From: Armatimonadota bacterium
GTDB taxonomy: Bacteria; Armatimonadota; Hebobacteria; CAIYQO01
DNA: 45,810 nt
Assembly (NCBI GenBank): GCA_029553475.1
Contig: JAKPKV010000046.1
Span: forward strand, 1 to 45,810
Reading direction: 5' to 3'
Below, piece after piece: positions 32,514-41,217 of the stretch (position 1 is its first letter; each line of letters opens with the position of its first letter). The position numbers and the translations under genes are program-made. The notes below the pieces were generated by a model, which was given only the letters and a program-made list of their open reading frames with translations, was not told the origin of the DNA and ran no database searches.

Positions 32514-33803
32514 ATGACACGTACCCTGTTCGTCCTCTTCTCCGCCCTGCTATGCGCCCTCGCCCTCGCCATCGAATTCCAGCCCATCGGCTTCGAGAGC
32601 ATCGGCATGGGCGGCGCCGGCGTGGCCAGCGCCCGCGGCTCCATGGCCGGCTATTACAACCCGGCGCTGCTCGCCGCCAGCCCCGACCTGGTCGAGGTGA
32701 ACCTCGGCGGCGGTTTTGGCGTGCGCGAGTACAACCTGGCGAACAACATTGACCGCCTGGCCGAGCTCGACCTGTCCGGCACGGTGCAGCGCATCGCCGC
32801 CAACGCGCCGCTGGGACCGAACACGCCGCAGGACCGCGCGAATATCCAGGAAGCGCAGACGATCCTGACGCAGATGGGCAACGAGCGCAACACCCTCGGG
32901 ATCATGCCCTCCTTCACCGCGGCCGCCCAGGTGCGCAACATCGCCATCGGCGCCTTTCTGACCTCCGACGCCGGCGCGCAAGGGATCGTGGACCCCGCCC
33001 GCACCGCGCTCATCATTGACGGCGGCGGCGGCATCTACTACGCCTACGACCCGGCGGCGGACACCTACGGCCTCTCGGACGCCGCCACCTACAATGCCAC
33101 CTCGCTGGAATTCGCGCTGGACAACACCACGACCTACCTGAAGCTGGACGGCCTGGCAATCCTGGAAGTGCCGGTGAGCTACGCGCGCCGCCTGCCCATC
33201 CCGGTGGGCACGCTGGCGGTGGGCGTCTCCGCGAAGGCGATGCGCGGCATGACCTACCGCGCGGACGTGCAGATTGATACCGAGTCCGGCGAGATCGAAG
33301 ATCAACTGGAGAACAACGACAGGACGAGCACGACCGTCGGCGTGGATATCGGCGCGCTCTACATTCCGCCGGTGGCGCGCAACCTGCGCGTCGGCCTCGT
33401 CGGCAAGAACCTGAACTCGCCGAAATTCGAGCGCGTGAACGCCACCGACATCGAAGTCTCCCCCATGTGGCGCGCCGGTGTCGCGATGGACGTGGGACGG
33501 CAGGTCAGCTTCGCCGCGGACCTGGACCTGACCAAAAACGACCGTTTTGACGGCACCGAGTCGCAGTTCATCGGCGGCGGCATCAACTACCATCCCAACG
33601 GCTCGCTGTCCTTCCGCCTCGGCGCGATGAAGAACCTGGCGAACTCGGATGACGGCGTCATCGGCACGCTGGGCATCGGCCTGGGGCTGAAAGCGCTGCA
33701 GCTCGACCTCGCCGTGCAGGCCGCGACGAAGTCCGGAGCCTACGACGGCCGCTCCATCCCCCGCTACGCCCGCGCCAACCTCGCGCTGGTCTCGCGCTGG
33801 TAA
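32514..33803 (+). CDS. Outer-membrane beta-barrel protein, TraF-like (TraF_2) family
   Basis: A 429-residue exported protein. Signal peptide TRTLFVLFSALLCALALA. The mature start FQPIGFESIGMGGAGVASAR then GSMAGYYNPALLA is the hallmark of the conjugal-transfer-TraF-like / FadL-like barrel family, in which an N-terminal plug is followed by about 14 strands (for example VPVSYARRLPIPVGTLAVGV, LRVGLVGKNLNSPKF, IGTLGIGLGLKALQLDLAVQ). Despite the family name, most members have no link to conjugation and there are no tra genes here. It probably transports hydrophobic or other small molecules across the outer membrane. AAGGAG lies 7 bases before ATG 32514. It is a single-gene unit with its own promoter and a downstream hairpin. 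Confidence 0.8.
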   Translation: MTRTLFVLFSALLCALALAIEFQPIGFESIGMGGAGVASARGSMAGYYNPALLAASPDLVEVNLGGGFGVREYNLANNIDRLAELDLSGTVQRIAANAPLGPNTPQDRANIQEAQTILTQMGNERNTLGIMPSFTAAAQVRNIAIGAFLTSDAGAQGIVDPARTALIIDGGGGIYYAYDPAADTYGLSDAATYNATSLEFALDNTTTYLKLDGLAILEVPVSYARRLPIPVGTLAVGVSAKAMRGMTYRADVQIDTESGEIEDQLENNDRTSTTVGVDIGALYIPPVARNLRVGLVGKNLNSPKFERVNATDIEVSPMWRAGVAMDVGRQVSFAADLDLTKNDRFDGTESQFIGGGINYHPNGSLSFRLGAMKNLANSDDGVIGTLGIGLGLKALQLDLAVQAATKSGAYDGRSIPRYARANLALVSRW

Positions 33804-33822
33804 TCGCCACCGCCCGCTCTCA

Positions 33823-33866
33823 CACGGCGCCGCGTCCGCCCGCCATCAGGCGGGCGCGGCGCCGTG
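33823..33866 (+). terminator. Long GC hairpin after the TraF-like gene
   Basis: CACGGCGCCGCG (33823-33834) pairs perfectly with 33855-33866, and CCCGC inside pairs further with a 4-base bulge. It starts 20 bases after the stop codon. No T-tract follows, as with other hairpins in this GC-rich genome. Confidence 0.6.
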
Positions 33867-34148
33867 CCGCCACACTGGGGACTGTCCCCATTTCACGACG
33901 AACGGGGTTTGGTGGGGACGGGGTGCAGAGGCGGACGCGCCTTGCTGCGGCTGCGGCGCTACTACGAACGATTAGGCACGGCCCGTCCGCCGGAAACCAC
34001 CCTTTGTATTTCCTCGCGCCTTTGCGTCTTTGCGCCTTCGCGTGAGACTATTCCACAACACGACTCCCCCCGTTTGGCGAAAACGCGGAAAATCGGGGGG
34101 AGTCAGCGGGAGGAACGGGGGGTCGCCGCCATGGGGTGAGAGGTGCGC
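33867..34148. other. Spacer with 8-bp array and 11-bp hairpin
   Basis: No gene is supported. Three 8-base units CTTTGCGT, CTTTGCGC, CTTCGCGT lie at 34020-34043; this low-complexity motif is, to my knowledge, scattered through many unrelated bacterial genomes. GACTCCCCCCG (34062-34072) pairs perfectly with 34094-34104 around a 21-base loop. Confidence 0.6.
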
Positions 34149-34164
34149 GCCACATATCTAGTGT
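34149..34164 (+). promoter_or_regulatory. Candidate NrdR box
   Basis: Eleven of 16 positions agree with the NrdR-box consensus ACACTATATATAGTGT; the right half (ATATCTAGTGT) is nearly perfect. It sits about 22 bp upstream of the nrdR -35. NrdR boxes usually come in pairs some 30 bp apart and I see no clear second box, so the call is tentative. Confidence 0.4.
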
Positions 34165-34186
34165 TAATTTTTCCTCAATTCCCCTA

Positions 34187-34215
34187 TTGACACCCTACGA
34201 CTAGTGCGGTAGGAT
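34187..34215 (+). promoter_or_regulatory. nrdR-nrdJ promoter
   Basis: TTGACA (34187-34192), a 17-bp spacer and TAGGAT (34210-34215). Transcription would begin near 34222, about 36 bases before the nrdR start. Confidence 0.7.
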
Positions 34216-34257
34216 ATTTCTGCCCCACACGAGCACCTGCGGAGCGAAGCGAGAATC

Positions 34258-34791
34258 ATGCGTTGTCCACTCTGTCACGCTGAAGACACGCGCGTCATCG
34301 AGACGCGGACCAATGACGACCAGGGCACCATTCGGCGCCGCCGGGAATGCCAGGAGTGCCGCCGCCGCTTCACCACGTATGAGCGCTGCGAAGAGCCGCA
34401 GCTCTACGTCATCAAGAAGGATGGCCGCCGCGAGCTCTTCGACCGCGAGAAGCTGCTGCTGGGCATCACCCGCGCCTGCGAAAAGCGGCCGGTGAGCCGG
34501 GACGCGATTGAAGGGGTGGTCTACGATATTGAGCGCGCGCTGCGCGACTCGCTGTGCGACGAAGTGCCGTCCACGCAGATCGGCGACCTGGTGATGCGGC
34601 GCCTCCGCGATCTGGACGAAGTGGCCTACGTGCGTTTCGCCTCCGTCTACAAGGAATTCCAGGACCTGATCGCCTTCCTGCACGAGATCGAACGCCTGCT
34701 GGAACGCGCGCGCCGCGAGCGGCTCGCCGAGGAGCAGCACACGCTCTTCGATCCGCAAGAGAGCGACACCGCGAAGATACCTATACGCTGA
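34258..34791 (+). CDS. nrdR: Transcriptional repressor NrdR
   Basis: A 177-residue repressor of ribonucleotide reductase genes. The N-terminal zinc ribbon has Cys3, Cys6, Cys31 and Cys34. An ATP-cone follows from about residue 46 (PQLYVIKKDGRRELFDREKL, then YDIERALRDSL and IGDLVMRRLRDLDEVAYVRF) and binds ATP/dATP to sense the nucleotide pool. Its C-terminus (AEEQHTLFDPQESDTAKIP) is a little longer than usual. It lies immediately upstream of nrdJ, its expected target, and a candidate NrdR box precedes the shared promoter, so autoregulation is likely. Confidence 0.96.
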   Translation: MRCPLCHAEDTRVIETRTNDDQGTIRRRRECQECRRRFTTYERCEEPQLYVIKKDGRRELFDREKLLLGITRACEKRPVSRDAIEGVVYDIERALRDSLCDEVPSTQIGDLVMRRLRDLDEVAYVRFASVYKEFQDLIAFLHEIERLLERARRERLAEEQHTLFDPQESDTAKIPIR

Positions 34792-34813
34792 CCGTCACCG
34801 GCGTCGGTGACGG
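34792..34813 (+). terminator. Perfect 9-bp hairpin in the nrdR-nrdJ gap
   Basis: CCGTCACCG, loop GCGT, CGGTGACGG. It begins right after the nrdR stop. With no T-tract it may only reduce readthrough, stabilise mRNA ends or act as an attenuator. No cobalamin riboswitch signature is seen in the 130-base gap. Confidence 0.55.
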
Positions 34814-34920
34814 GAAGTGCCCGAACGCGCGCCTCCGCGACGGGCGTAGTGTCGCTGTTTTCCCGCCTGAACGGCCTTCAGGCACCAGATATATCCGGTA
34901 TGACGAAAAAGGAGCCCCCC

Positions 34921-37662
34921 ATGCCCAATACCGATTTACCGCTGCCCGGCACCGCTGATACAATCGGTCTTTTCGGCCCTGACACGAGCGGCGCGCTGCA
35001 CGTCGAGCGCTACTTCACCCAGGAAGGGGTGCATCCCTTTGACGAAGTGGAGTGGGAGCATCGTCACGCCAGCATCGTCGCGGAGAACGGCGAAGTGATC
35101 TTTGAGGCGGACGACGTGGAGATGCCGGCCGCGTGGTCGCAGCTCGCCACCAATGTCGTCGTCTCCAAATATTTCCGCGTGGCGCAGGGCAACCGCGAAA
35201 AAAGCCTGCGCGCGCTCATCGTGCGGGTGGTGGCCACCATCAGCGCCTGGGGCTTGCAGGACGGCTACTTCCAGAGCGAGGCGGAGCGGGACATCTTCGC
35301 CGACGAGCTGACCCACCTGCTGCTCTATCAGAAGGCCGCCTTCAACAGCCCGGTGTGGTTCAACGTAGGCGTGGAAGCCGAGCCGCAGTGCTCCGCCTGC
35401 TTCATCAACTCGGTGCAGGACACCATGGACTCCATCCTGGGGCTGGCGCGCACCGAGGGGATGCTGTTCAAGTTCGGCTCCGGCACCGGCACCAATTTCT
35501 CCTCGCTGCGCGGCAGCAAGGAGCGCCTCTCCAGCGGCGGTTTCGCCTCCGGCCCGGTATCCTTCATGCGCGGCTTCGACGCGTTTGCCGGCGTCATCAA
35601 GTCGGGCGGGCGCACGCGGCGCGCGGCGAAGATGGTCATCCTCAACATTGACCACCCGGACATCCACGAATTCATCTGGTGCAAGGCGCACGAGGAGCAG
35701 AAGGCGTGGGCGCTGATCGAAGCCGGCTACGATGGCTCCTTCGGCGGCGAAGCCTACGCCAGCGTGATGTTCCAGAACTCCAACAACTCCGTGCGCGTCA
35801 CCGACGACTTCATGGACGCGGTGATTCGCGACAAGACCTGGCAGACGCGCGGGGTGGTGGGCGGCGCCCTCATCGAGACGTTTCGCGCCCGCGAGCTGAT
35901 GCGCGAGCTGGCGGAGGCGGCGCATCTCTGCGGCGACCCGGGCATGCAGTTCGATACCACGGTGAACGACTGGAACACCTGCCCCAACTCCGGCCGCATC
36001 AACGCCAGCAACCCGTGCTCCGAGTTCATGTTCCTCGACGACAGCGCCTGCAACCTGTCGTCGCTGAACCTGATGCGCTTCCGCAAACCGAACGGCGATT
36101 TCGATGTCGAGTCCTTCCGCCGCGCCAGCGCCATCATGATCCTCGCCCAGGAGATCATCGTGGACCGCGCGGCCTATCCGACGCCGCTGATCACCACCAA
36201 CGCGAAGCAGTATCGCCCGCTGGGCCTCGGCTACGCCAACCTGGGCGCGCTGCTGATGGCGAACGGGCTGGCCTACGACAGCGACGAGGGGCGCGCGCTG
36301 GCCGCCGCCATCACCGCCATCATGACCGGCCAGGGGTATCTCACCTCCGCGCAAATCGCCTCGCGCCGGGGACCGTTCAGCGACTATCTGCAGAACCGCG
36401 ATCCCTTCATGCGCGTGATGCAGAAACACCGGGCGCAGGTGGACCGCATCGAACGCCTGCGCAGCGTGCGCGAGCTCATCAAGGCCGCCCGCGCGGTGTG
36501 GGACGAGGCGATCAAAATGGGCGAGCAATATGGGTACAGAAACAGTCAAGTCAGCCTACTCGCGCCGACCGGCACCATCGGGTTCATGATGGATTGCGAC
36601 ACCACCGGCGTGGAGCCGGACATCGCGCTGGTGAAATACAAAAAGCTCTCCGGCGGCGGGATGTTCAAGATCGTCAACCTGACAGTGCCGATGGCGCTGA
36701 AGAACCTGGGGTACAGCGAGGCGCAGATCTCCGAGATGCTGCACTATATCGAGCAGCACGACACTATCGAGGGCGCGCCAGGATTGAAAGACGAGCACCT
36801 GCCGGTCTTCGACTGTGCCTTCAAACCGGCGAATGGCCTGCGCAGCATCCACTACATGGGCCACCTGCGCATGATGGCCGCCGTGCAGCCGTTCCTCTCC
36901 GGCGCCATCAGCAAGACGGTGAACCTGGGCAAGGACACCACCGCCGACGAGATCATGGACATCTACATCGAGGCGTGGCGCCTGGGCCTGAAGGCGGTGG
37001 CCATCTACCGCGACGGCAGCAAGCGCACGCAGCCGCTCACCACCAAGCTGGACAGCGGCGAGCAGGCGACGGCCGACGCGCCGGCGACCGAATATAAACC
37101 CGTGCGGCGCCGCCTGCCGGACGAGCGCACGGCCATCACCCACAAATTCAGCATCGCCGGCCATGAGGGGTATCTCACCGTCGGGCTGTTCGAAGACGGC
37201 CAGCCGGGCGAAATCTTCATCAAGATGTCCAAGCAGGGCTCGGTGGTCTCCGGCCTGATGGACTCCTTCGCCATCGCCATCTCCATGTCGCTGCAATACG
37301 GCGTGCCGCTGCAGACGCTGGTGGACAAGTTCTCGCACTCGCGCTTCGAGCCGTCCGGCTGGACGCCGAACCCGGAGATCCCGATGGCGAAATCCATCGT
37401 GGACTACCTCTTCCGCTGGCTGGCGATCAAGTTCCTCGGCGACACCGCGGACCTCTACGTGACGCGCACGAAACCGGCGCTGAACGGCAGCGAAGACGGC
37501 GAGGAGGCGCTGGACGCGCGACACGCCGAGCCAGCGGCGCCGCCCGCCGGCTTCGACAACCAGTCCGACGCGCCCCCCTGCCACAACTGCGGCGAGATCA
37601 TGGTGCGCAACGGCGCCTGCTACAAGTGCCTGAACTGCGGCAGCACCAGCGGGTGCAGCTAG
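34921..37662 (+). CDS. nrdJ: Class II (adenosylcobalamin-dependent) ribonucleoside-diphosphate reductase
   Basis: A 913-residue cytoplasmic enzyme making deoxyribonucleotides with a B12-generated thiyl radical, independent of oxygen. Visible are the redox Cys in EPQCSACFINS, the specificity/active loop GMLFKFGSGTGTNFSSLRGS, the radical-site motif NPCSEF, ACNLSSLNL, and the conserved LAPTGTIGFMMDCDTTGVEP. The C-terminal half has VSGLMDSFAIAISMSLQYG and IVDYLFRWLAIKFLG, typical of the long NrdJ group. It ends in a Cys-rich tail (CHNCGEIMVRNGACYKCLNC) that reduces the active site. AAGGAG lies 6 bases before ATG 34921. Preceded by nrdR. It needs cobalamin, hence cobalt; the cobalt/nickel transporter 8-10 kb upstream may be relevant. 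Confidence 0.96.
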   Translation: MPNTDLPLPGTADTIGLFGPDTSGALHVERYFTQEGVHPFDEVEWEHRHASIVAENGEVIFEADDVEMPAAWSQLATNVVVSKYFRVAQGNREKSLRALIVRVVATISAWGLQDGYFQSEAERDIFADELTHLLLYQKAAFNSPVWFNVGVEAEPQCSACFINSVQDTMDSILGLARTEGMLFKFGSGTGTNFSSLRGSKERLSSGGFASGPVSFMRGFDAFAGVIKSGGRTRRAAKMVILNIDHPDIHEFIWCKAHEEQKAWALIEAGYDGSFGGEAYASVMFQNSNNSVRVTDDFMDAVIRDKTWQTRGVVGGALIETFRARELMRELAEAAHLCGDPGMQFDTTVNDWNTCPNSGRINASNPCSEFMFLDDSACNLSSLNLMRFRKPNGDFDVESFRRASAIMILAQEIIVDRAAYPTPLITTNAKQYRPLGLGYANLGALLMANGLAYDSDEGRALAAAITAIMTGQGYLTSAQIASRRGPFSDYLQNRDPFMRVMQKHRAQVDRIERLRSVRELIKAARAVWDEAIKMGEQYGYRNSQVSLLAPTGTIGFMMDCDTTGVEPDIALVKYKKLSGGGMFKIVNLTVPMALKNLGYSEAQISEMLHYIEQHDTIEGAPGLKDEHLPVFDCAFKPANGLRSIHYMGHLRMMAAVQPFLSGAISKTVNLGKDTTADEIMDIYIEAWRLGLKAVAIYRDGSKRTQPLTTKLDSGEQATADAPATEYKPVRRRLPDERTAITHKFSIAGHEGYLTVGLFEDGQPGEIFIKMSKQGSVVSGLMDSFAIAISMSLQYGVPLQTLVDKFSHSRFEPSGWTPNPEIPMAKSIVDYLFRWLAIKFLGDTADLYVTRTKPALNGSEDGEEALDARHAEPAAPPAGFDNQSDAPPCHNCGEIMVRNGACYKCLNCGSTSGCS

Positions 37663-37678
37663 CCCGTTGCTCTGCTCT

Positions 37679-37716
37679 GCCGCCGGCCCCGCTTCTCCGG
37701 AGGCGGGGCCGGCGGC
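37679..37716 (+). terminator. 14-bp GC hairpin after nrdJ
   Basis: GCCGCCGGCCCCGC (37679-37692) pairs perfectly with 37703-37716 around a 10-base loop, 17 bases after the nrdJ stop. No T-tract. A second 8-bp hairpin (CGCTACGG 37721-37728, CCGTAGCG 37745-37752) follows. Confidence 0.65.
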
Positions 37717-37804
37717 GTTACGCTACGGACATATTGCGCCTGCGCCGTAGCGGAACACGGCGGCTTCTGCTGCCCTGAGCAGACCGGGGGGAAAAGGATG
37801 TCCG

Positions 37805-39016
37805 ATGGTTGACGGCACCGTGCCGAGTGTTTTTCCGCGCCGCGCGCGCCCGTCGTGGTGGCGGCGCCTGTGCGCGCCGCTGCTGCTGGTGCTGCTGCTG
37901 GCCGGGCTGGCGGGGTGGCGTGCGCCGCGGCCGTTCCGGCTGGTCGGCGTGTATCCCTGCGGGCCTGCCTATACCCTCATTCCGCTCACCACGGGCTTTC
38001 TGTATTTCGCGGATGAGGACACCCTGCTGCAGCGCGGCCCGACGGGAGCGGTCAACTGGCGGGTGACGCTGCCGCCGAATACCGACGGGTGGGGCCCGAC
38101 ACCGTCGGAATTCGCCGTGTCGCCCGATGGGCACCTGTGCGTCACGCTGGAGCCGCGGGCCGGCATCGCGCGCCTGCGGCTGTATCGGGAGGGGACGCGC
38201 ATCGCCGTCCACGACCTGCGCCTGCCGACGCGCTTGCGCGACCCGCACAACGTGAACCTGAAGCTGCTGAACGACGGACGCGCGTTCCTCACCATCGAGA
38301 TGGCGACGGACGCTTTGCTCTTCGTGGTCACGGAGGCGGCGCTGCTGGGCAGCGGGCGCATCGCGAAATTCTGCGTCTTCACCCCGGACGGCACGCTGGC
38401 GGTCTCCGCCGGCCGCGTCACCAACATCATCCCCATCCATATCGCCAACGGCGCGGTGCGCATGAGCAGGAGCGTGCCGATTTCGGCGTCCCTGGATCTG
38501 AACGAATACCTCTATAACGGCAGTGACCGCTACAGCGCCCTGTATGCCCCGCACACCATCATGGAGGCGGACGGCACTATTCATCTGCCGACCGGGAAAA
38601 CTCTCAACCGCCTCGGGGAGGATTGGCGCAACACCGGCATCATCTCGCCGAACAGCCGCTACACGGCCTTCGAGAACGGCGCCGGCACGTCGCGCTTCTA
38701 TGATCCCACCACCGGCGACGGGTGGTCCACGCGGTGGGACGTGGGCGTGCACACCTACGATGTCACCGATGACGGCCGCTTCGTCCTCCTGCACCGCTCC
38801 ATGGCTCTGCCGCCGCTGGTGGAATCGCTCTGCAGCCTGCTGGGCATCCGCCAGCCCTGCCTCTACGCCACTTACTTCCTCATTTATGAGCGTCCCGGCA
38901 TCCTGCGAGCGGCGTATCGCAATCGAGACAACGTCGTTTCCTGGTGGTTCTCCGCCGACGGCCGCACGCTGGCGCTGAAGGAGGCAAATGCGCGGATTCG
39001 GCTGCTGCGGTGGTAG
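37805..39016 (+). CDS. Membrane-anchored beta-propeller-like protein
   Basis: A 403-residue protein. A short basic N-terminus (PRRARPSWWRRLCAP) precedes one hydrophobic helix (LLLVLLLAGLAGW), so it is anchored in the inner membrane or exported. The rest has repeating propeller-like segments such as FAVSPDGHLCVTLEP, FCVFTPDGTLAVSAGRV, TGIISPNSRYTAFENGA and VSWWFSADGRTLALKEANAR. This suggests a WD40/PQQ-type fold with no recognisable active site. GGAAAAGG precedes ATG 37805, and a nearer ATG at 37799 is followed by an early stop. Function unknown; a single-gene unit. Confidence 0.6.
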   Translation: MVDGTVPSVFPRRARPSWWRRLCAPLLLVLLLAGLAGWRAPRPFRLVGVYPCGPAYTLIPLTTGFLYFADEDTLLQRGPTGAVNWRVTLPPNTDGWGPTPSEFAVSPDGHLCVTLEPRAGIARLRLYREGTRIAVHDLRLPTRLRDPHNVNLKLLNDGRAFLTIEMATDALLFVVTEAALLGSGRIAKFCVFTPDGTLAVSAGRVTNIIPIHIANGAVRMSRSVPISASLDLNEYLYNGSDRYSALYAPHTIMEADGTIHLPTGKTLNRLGEDWRNTGIISPNSRYTAFENGAGTSRFYDPTTGDGWSTRWDVGVHTYDVTDDGRFVLLHRSMALPPLVESLCSLLGIRQPCLYATYFLIYERPGILRAAYRNRDNVVSWWFSADGRTLALKEANARIRLLRW

Positions 39017-39024
39017 GCGCGGGA

Positions 39025-39142
39025 GGGTGAAGAGGTGGAGGGGTGAAATAGGCCCGAAGGGCCGTAAGCCGCCAGGCACGGGTGGAGCAACGCGGAACCC
39101 GTGGGAGACGCGCCGTACTATCCGCCAGAGCCCTGAAAGGGC
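39025..39142. repeat. 8-bp array plus three hairpins, probable dispersed intergenic repeat
   Basis: On the minus strand 39025-39048 holds three 8-base units of the CTTCACCC motif also seen at 22990. Next come three hairpins: GGCCC-GAA-GGGCC (39051-39063), CACGGGT (39077-39083) with ACCCGTG (39097-39103), and GCCCT-GAA-AGGGC (39130-39142). This order resembles a repeat type I recall in genomes of Planctomycetes, Verrucomicrobia and Armatimonadota. It lies between the convergent propeller and OLD-like genes. Confidence 0.65.
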
Positions 39143-39227
39143 GGCAGCAGAGAACATCGGGCGGCCATAATGTCGAGTCTCGCCCGCCCATCTGTTGCGT
39201 GGGCAAGCGTGATTGATGTATGGTTCC

Positions 39228-41162
39228 CTACTCCGCGTCCCACCCGCGGACGATGGCATTGACGGCGGCCACGAGGCGACCGGCGTTGTCCAGCGCGTCG
39301 AGGGGGAGGTCGGGAAGGGGCGTCCGCGCGATGTGCTGGAGGAGCTGGCGGGCGACGCGGCGGCGATCAAACGGCGAGGCGCCGATGGCCGCAAGGCGGC
39401 GGGCGGCGGCGACCGTCACCGGCGCGACGGGGGCGACCGGGCCGGCGTGCGTCCACTCGCCATTCAGGCCATACGCGGCGCGCACCTGTTCCGCGTAATA
39501 CGCGTGCGGGAACACATCTTCCAGGCTGCGCGGGCCATCGGCGCCCAGCGCCTGCCCCACGGTCAGCACGCATCCTTCCTCCACCATCCACGGGGGCACG
39601 CCCTCCTCTTCGCCCTGTCCGGTGCGCAGCAGCGCCACCCGGCGGCGTTCGGGGGCGAGCACTGGGCCGATGAGCGCCATGGCGCTGCCCCCCCCGGCCG
39701 GCGTGATGACCAGCCGATCATCCAGCCCCTCGCGCCCCGCCGCCCGCAGCAGCGTGGAGAGGGCGTCAAGCAGCCAGTAATCCGCCACATCCTCGACGAG
39801 CAGCGTGTATTCGTCCGCGAGCACTTCCCGGGTGAGGGAGAGCCCCAGCGCGGCCTGCAGCGCCAATCGGGCGGCATGATCGCCGCGCGCCCAGTCGCGG
39901 TGGAAGCGCGTGCCGTCCTGTCCGCACTCCTCGGCGAGGTAGATGGTGTCCGGCCGCGCGTAATCCAACATGAAGGGGAGATTCGTGGTATAGACGAGCT
40001 GATTCCGCTGAGCATACTCGCGGAAGCGCGCCAGCAAGTCGCGCTGGGCGGCGGCGTGCAGGTGCAAGCCCGGCTCATCGAGCAGCAGCACGGCGTTGCG
40101 GAAGCACGCGCCGGTTTCATACATGAAATTCAGGTCGAAGGAAAAAAACCACTGAAAACCGCGCGACCGATCTTCCAGCGGCACCATCACGCCGGTCTCC
40201 AGGTCGCGCACGAAGGTGACGAAATGCTGGCCATCGGCCTGGAACTGTATGGCGTAGCGCTTCTGCGTCCAGCGCGGCGCCATCTTCTCGGTCAGCGTCT
40301 GCGCGGCGTCGTTCAGGTCCATCATGCGGCGCTCGCGGTTCGGCTGCTGGGCTTTCCGCACTTCCGCGTCGAGGTCCAGCCCCGCCAGCGCGAGGATTTT
40401 CAGGAAGGTGCCGTCTTCATCCGTCAGCCGGCCGGCGTCGCGGCGGCTTTTCACCTGATCGAGCTGGGCGGAGCCGCGGAAGATCTGGTAGTCATCCATG
40501 TACAGGAAGGTGGGCAGCCAGCCGTGGACCATCTCGATGACTGTACGCGCCAGCGGTTTCACGCCGTCACCCTCGTCGGCGGATGTCACCTGCAGCGGCA
40601 GCGGCCCCGCCGCCGGGGGCCGGGAGATGGGCGCCATCTCGCGCACGACGAAGGGACGGTTGTACGCCAGCGCGCGCCGGCGCGCGCTCTCCATCAGCGC
40701 GGCCCACCCCTGCTTCATCTCGTCCACCACGTCGCCGGGACGCTGTTTCAGCGCCGCGGTGATGGCGTCAATGACGCGCCGCGCGTCCGGCTGATACTCC
40801 GTCTCCAGCGGGAGGAAGCGGTAGTGGTAGTCACCGCGATAGGTGCGGCTGATTTCGACGCCGGTGAGCCAGCAGGCCGCGGGGTCGGCGACCTGGAGCG
40901 CCTGGCGCTCCTCCTCGGTGAAGGCGAAGCGGACGGTGGCGACGGGCTGCGCGTCATCGCGCTCGCGCCGGCGGGCTCGCGGCCACTCGCGCTCGATATC
41001 ATACCTCCGGTCATCGGCGGGATGGAACTTCCAGAGGGCTTTCAGCAGCGTGGTCTTGCCGGATTCATTCTTGCCCACGACGACGGTGGTGTCCCGCGCG
41101 TCAAGCCATCCCGCATCTATGATGCCGCGGTAGTATTGCACTCGGAACCCGAGCATCCGCAT
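39228..41162 (-). CDS. OLD-family-like AAA ATPase with degenerate Toprim region
   Basis: A 644-residue protein of the ABC-type ATPase plus Toprim architecture (OLD nucleases and relatives). Walker A is GKNESGKTTLL (residues 30-40), Walker B AVLLLDEPGLHLHA, with LVYTTNLPFMLD after it as the switch. The C-terminal region starts like a Toprim domain (YTLLVEDVADYWLLDALSTL, VITPAGGGSAM). Where active members have an Asp-x-Asp after the next strand this one reads VALLRTGQGEEEG; a later SLEDVFPHAYYAEQV is conserved. It may therefore not be a normal nuclease. I start at ATG 41162, 9 bases after AAGG; ATG 41171 is possible. The gene lies 55 bases after an outer-membrane barrel gene on the same strand. 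No UvrD-like helicase (Gabija) or other known defence partner is adjacent. Confidence 0.7.
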   Translation of the reverse strand: MRMLGFRVQYYRGIIDAGWLDARDTTVVVGKNESGKTTLLKALWKFHPADDRRYDIEREWPRARRRERDDAQPVATVRFAFTEEERQALQVADPAACWLTGVEISRTYRGDYHYRFLPLETEYQPDARRVIDAITAALKQRPGDVVDEMKQGWAALMESARRRALAYNRPFVVREMAPISRPPAAGPLPLQVTSADEGDGVKPLARTVIEMVHGWLPTFLYMDDYQIFRGSAQLDQVKSRRDAGRLTDEDGTFLKILALAGLDLDAEVRKAQQPNRERRMMDLNDAAQTLTEKMAPRWTQKRYAIQFQADGQHFVTFVRDLETGVMVPLEDRSRGFQWFFSFDLNFMYETGACFRNAVLLLDEPGLHLHAAAQRDLLARFREYAQRNQLVYTTNLPFMLDYARPDTIYLAEECGQDGTRFHRDWARGDHAARLALQAALGLSLTREVLADEYTLLVEDVADYWLLDALSTLLRAAGREGLDDRLVITPAGGGSAMALIGPVLAPERRRVALLRTGQGEEEGVPPWMVEEGCVLTVGQALGADGPRSLEDVFPHAYYAEQVRAAYGLNGEWTHAGPVAPVAPVTVAAARRLAAIGASPFDRRRVARQLLQHIARTPLPDLPLDALDNAGRLVAAVNAIVRGWDAE

Positions 41163-41217
41163 GTGCGTCATCCTTGCGGGGCGGCGCGGGCGGCGCCGTC
41201 CCGATCTTCTCACACGG

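Noticed and set aside
34792-34920. Possible cobalamin riboswitch before nrdJ
   Set aside because: The gap is only ~130 bases and no B12-box-like sequence is seen; only a simple hairpin is present.
39228-41162. Gabija or PARIS defence system
   Set aside because: No UvrD-like helicase (GajB) or AriB-like partner is adjacent, and the Toprim acidic pair is not recognisable.
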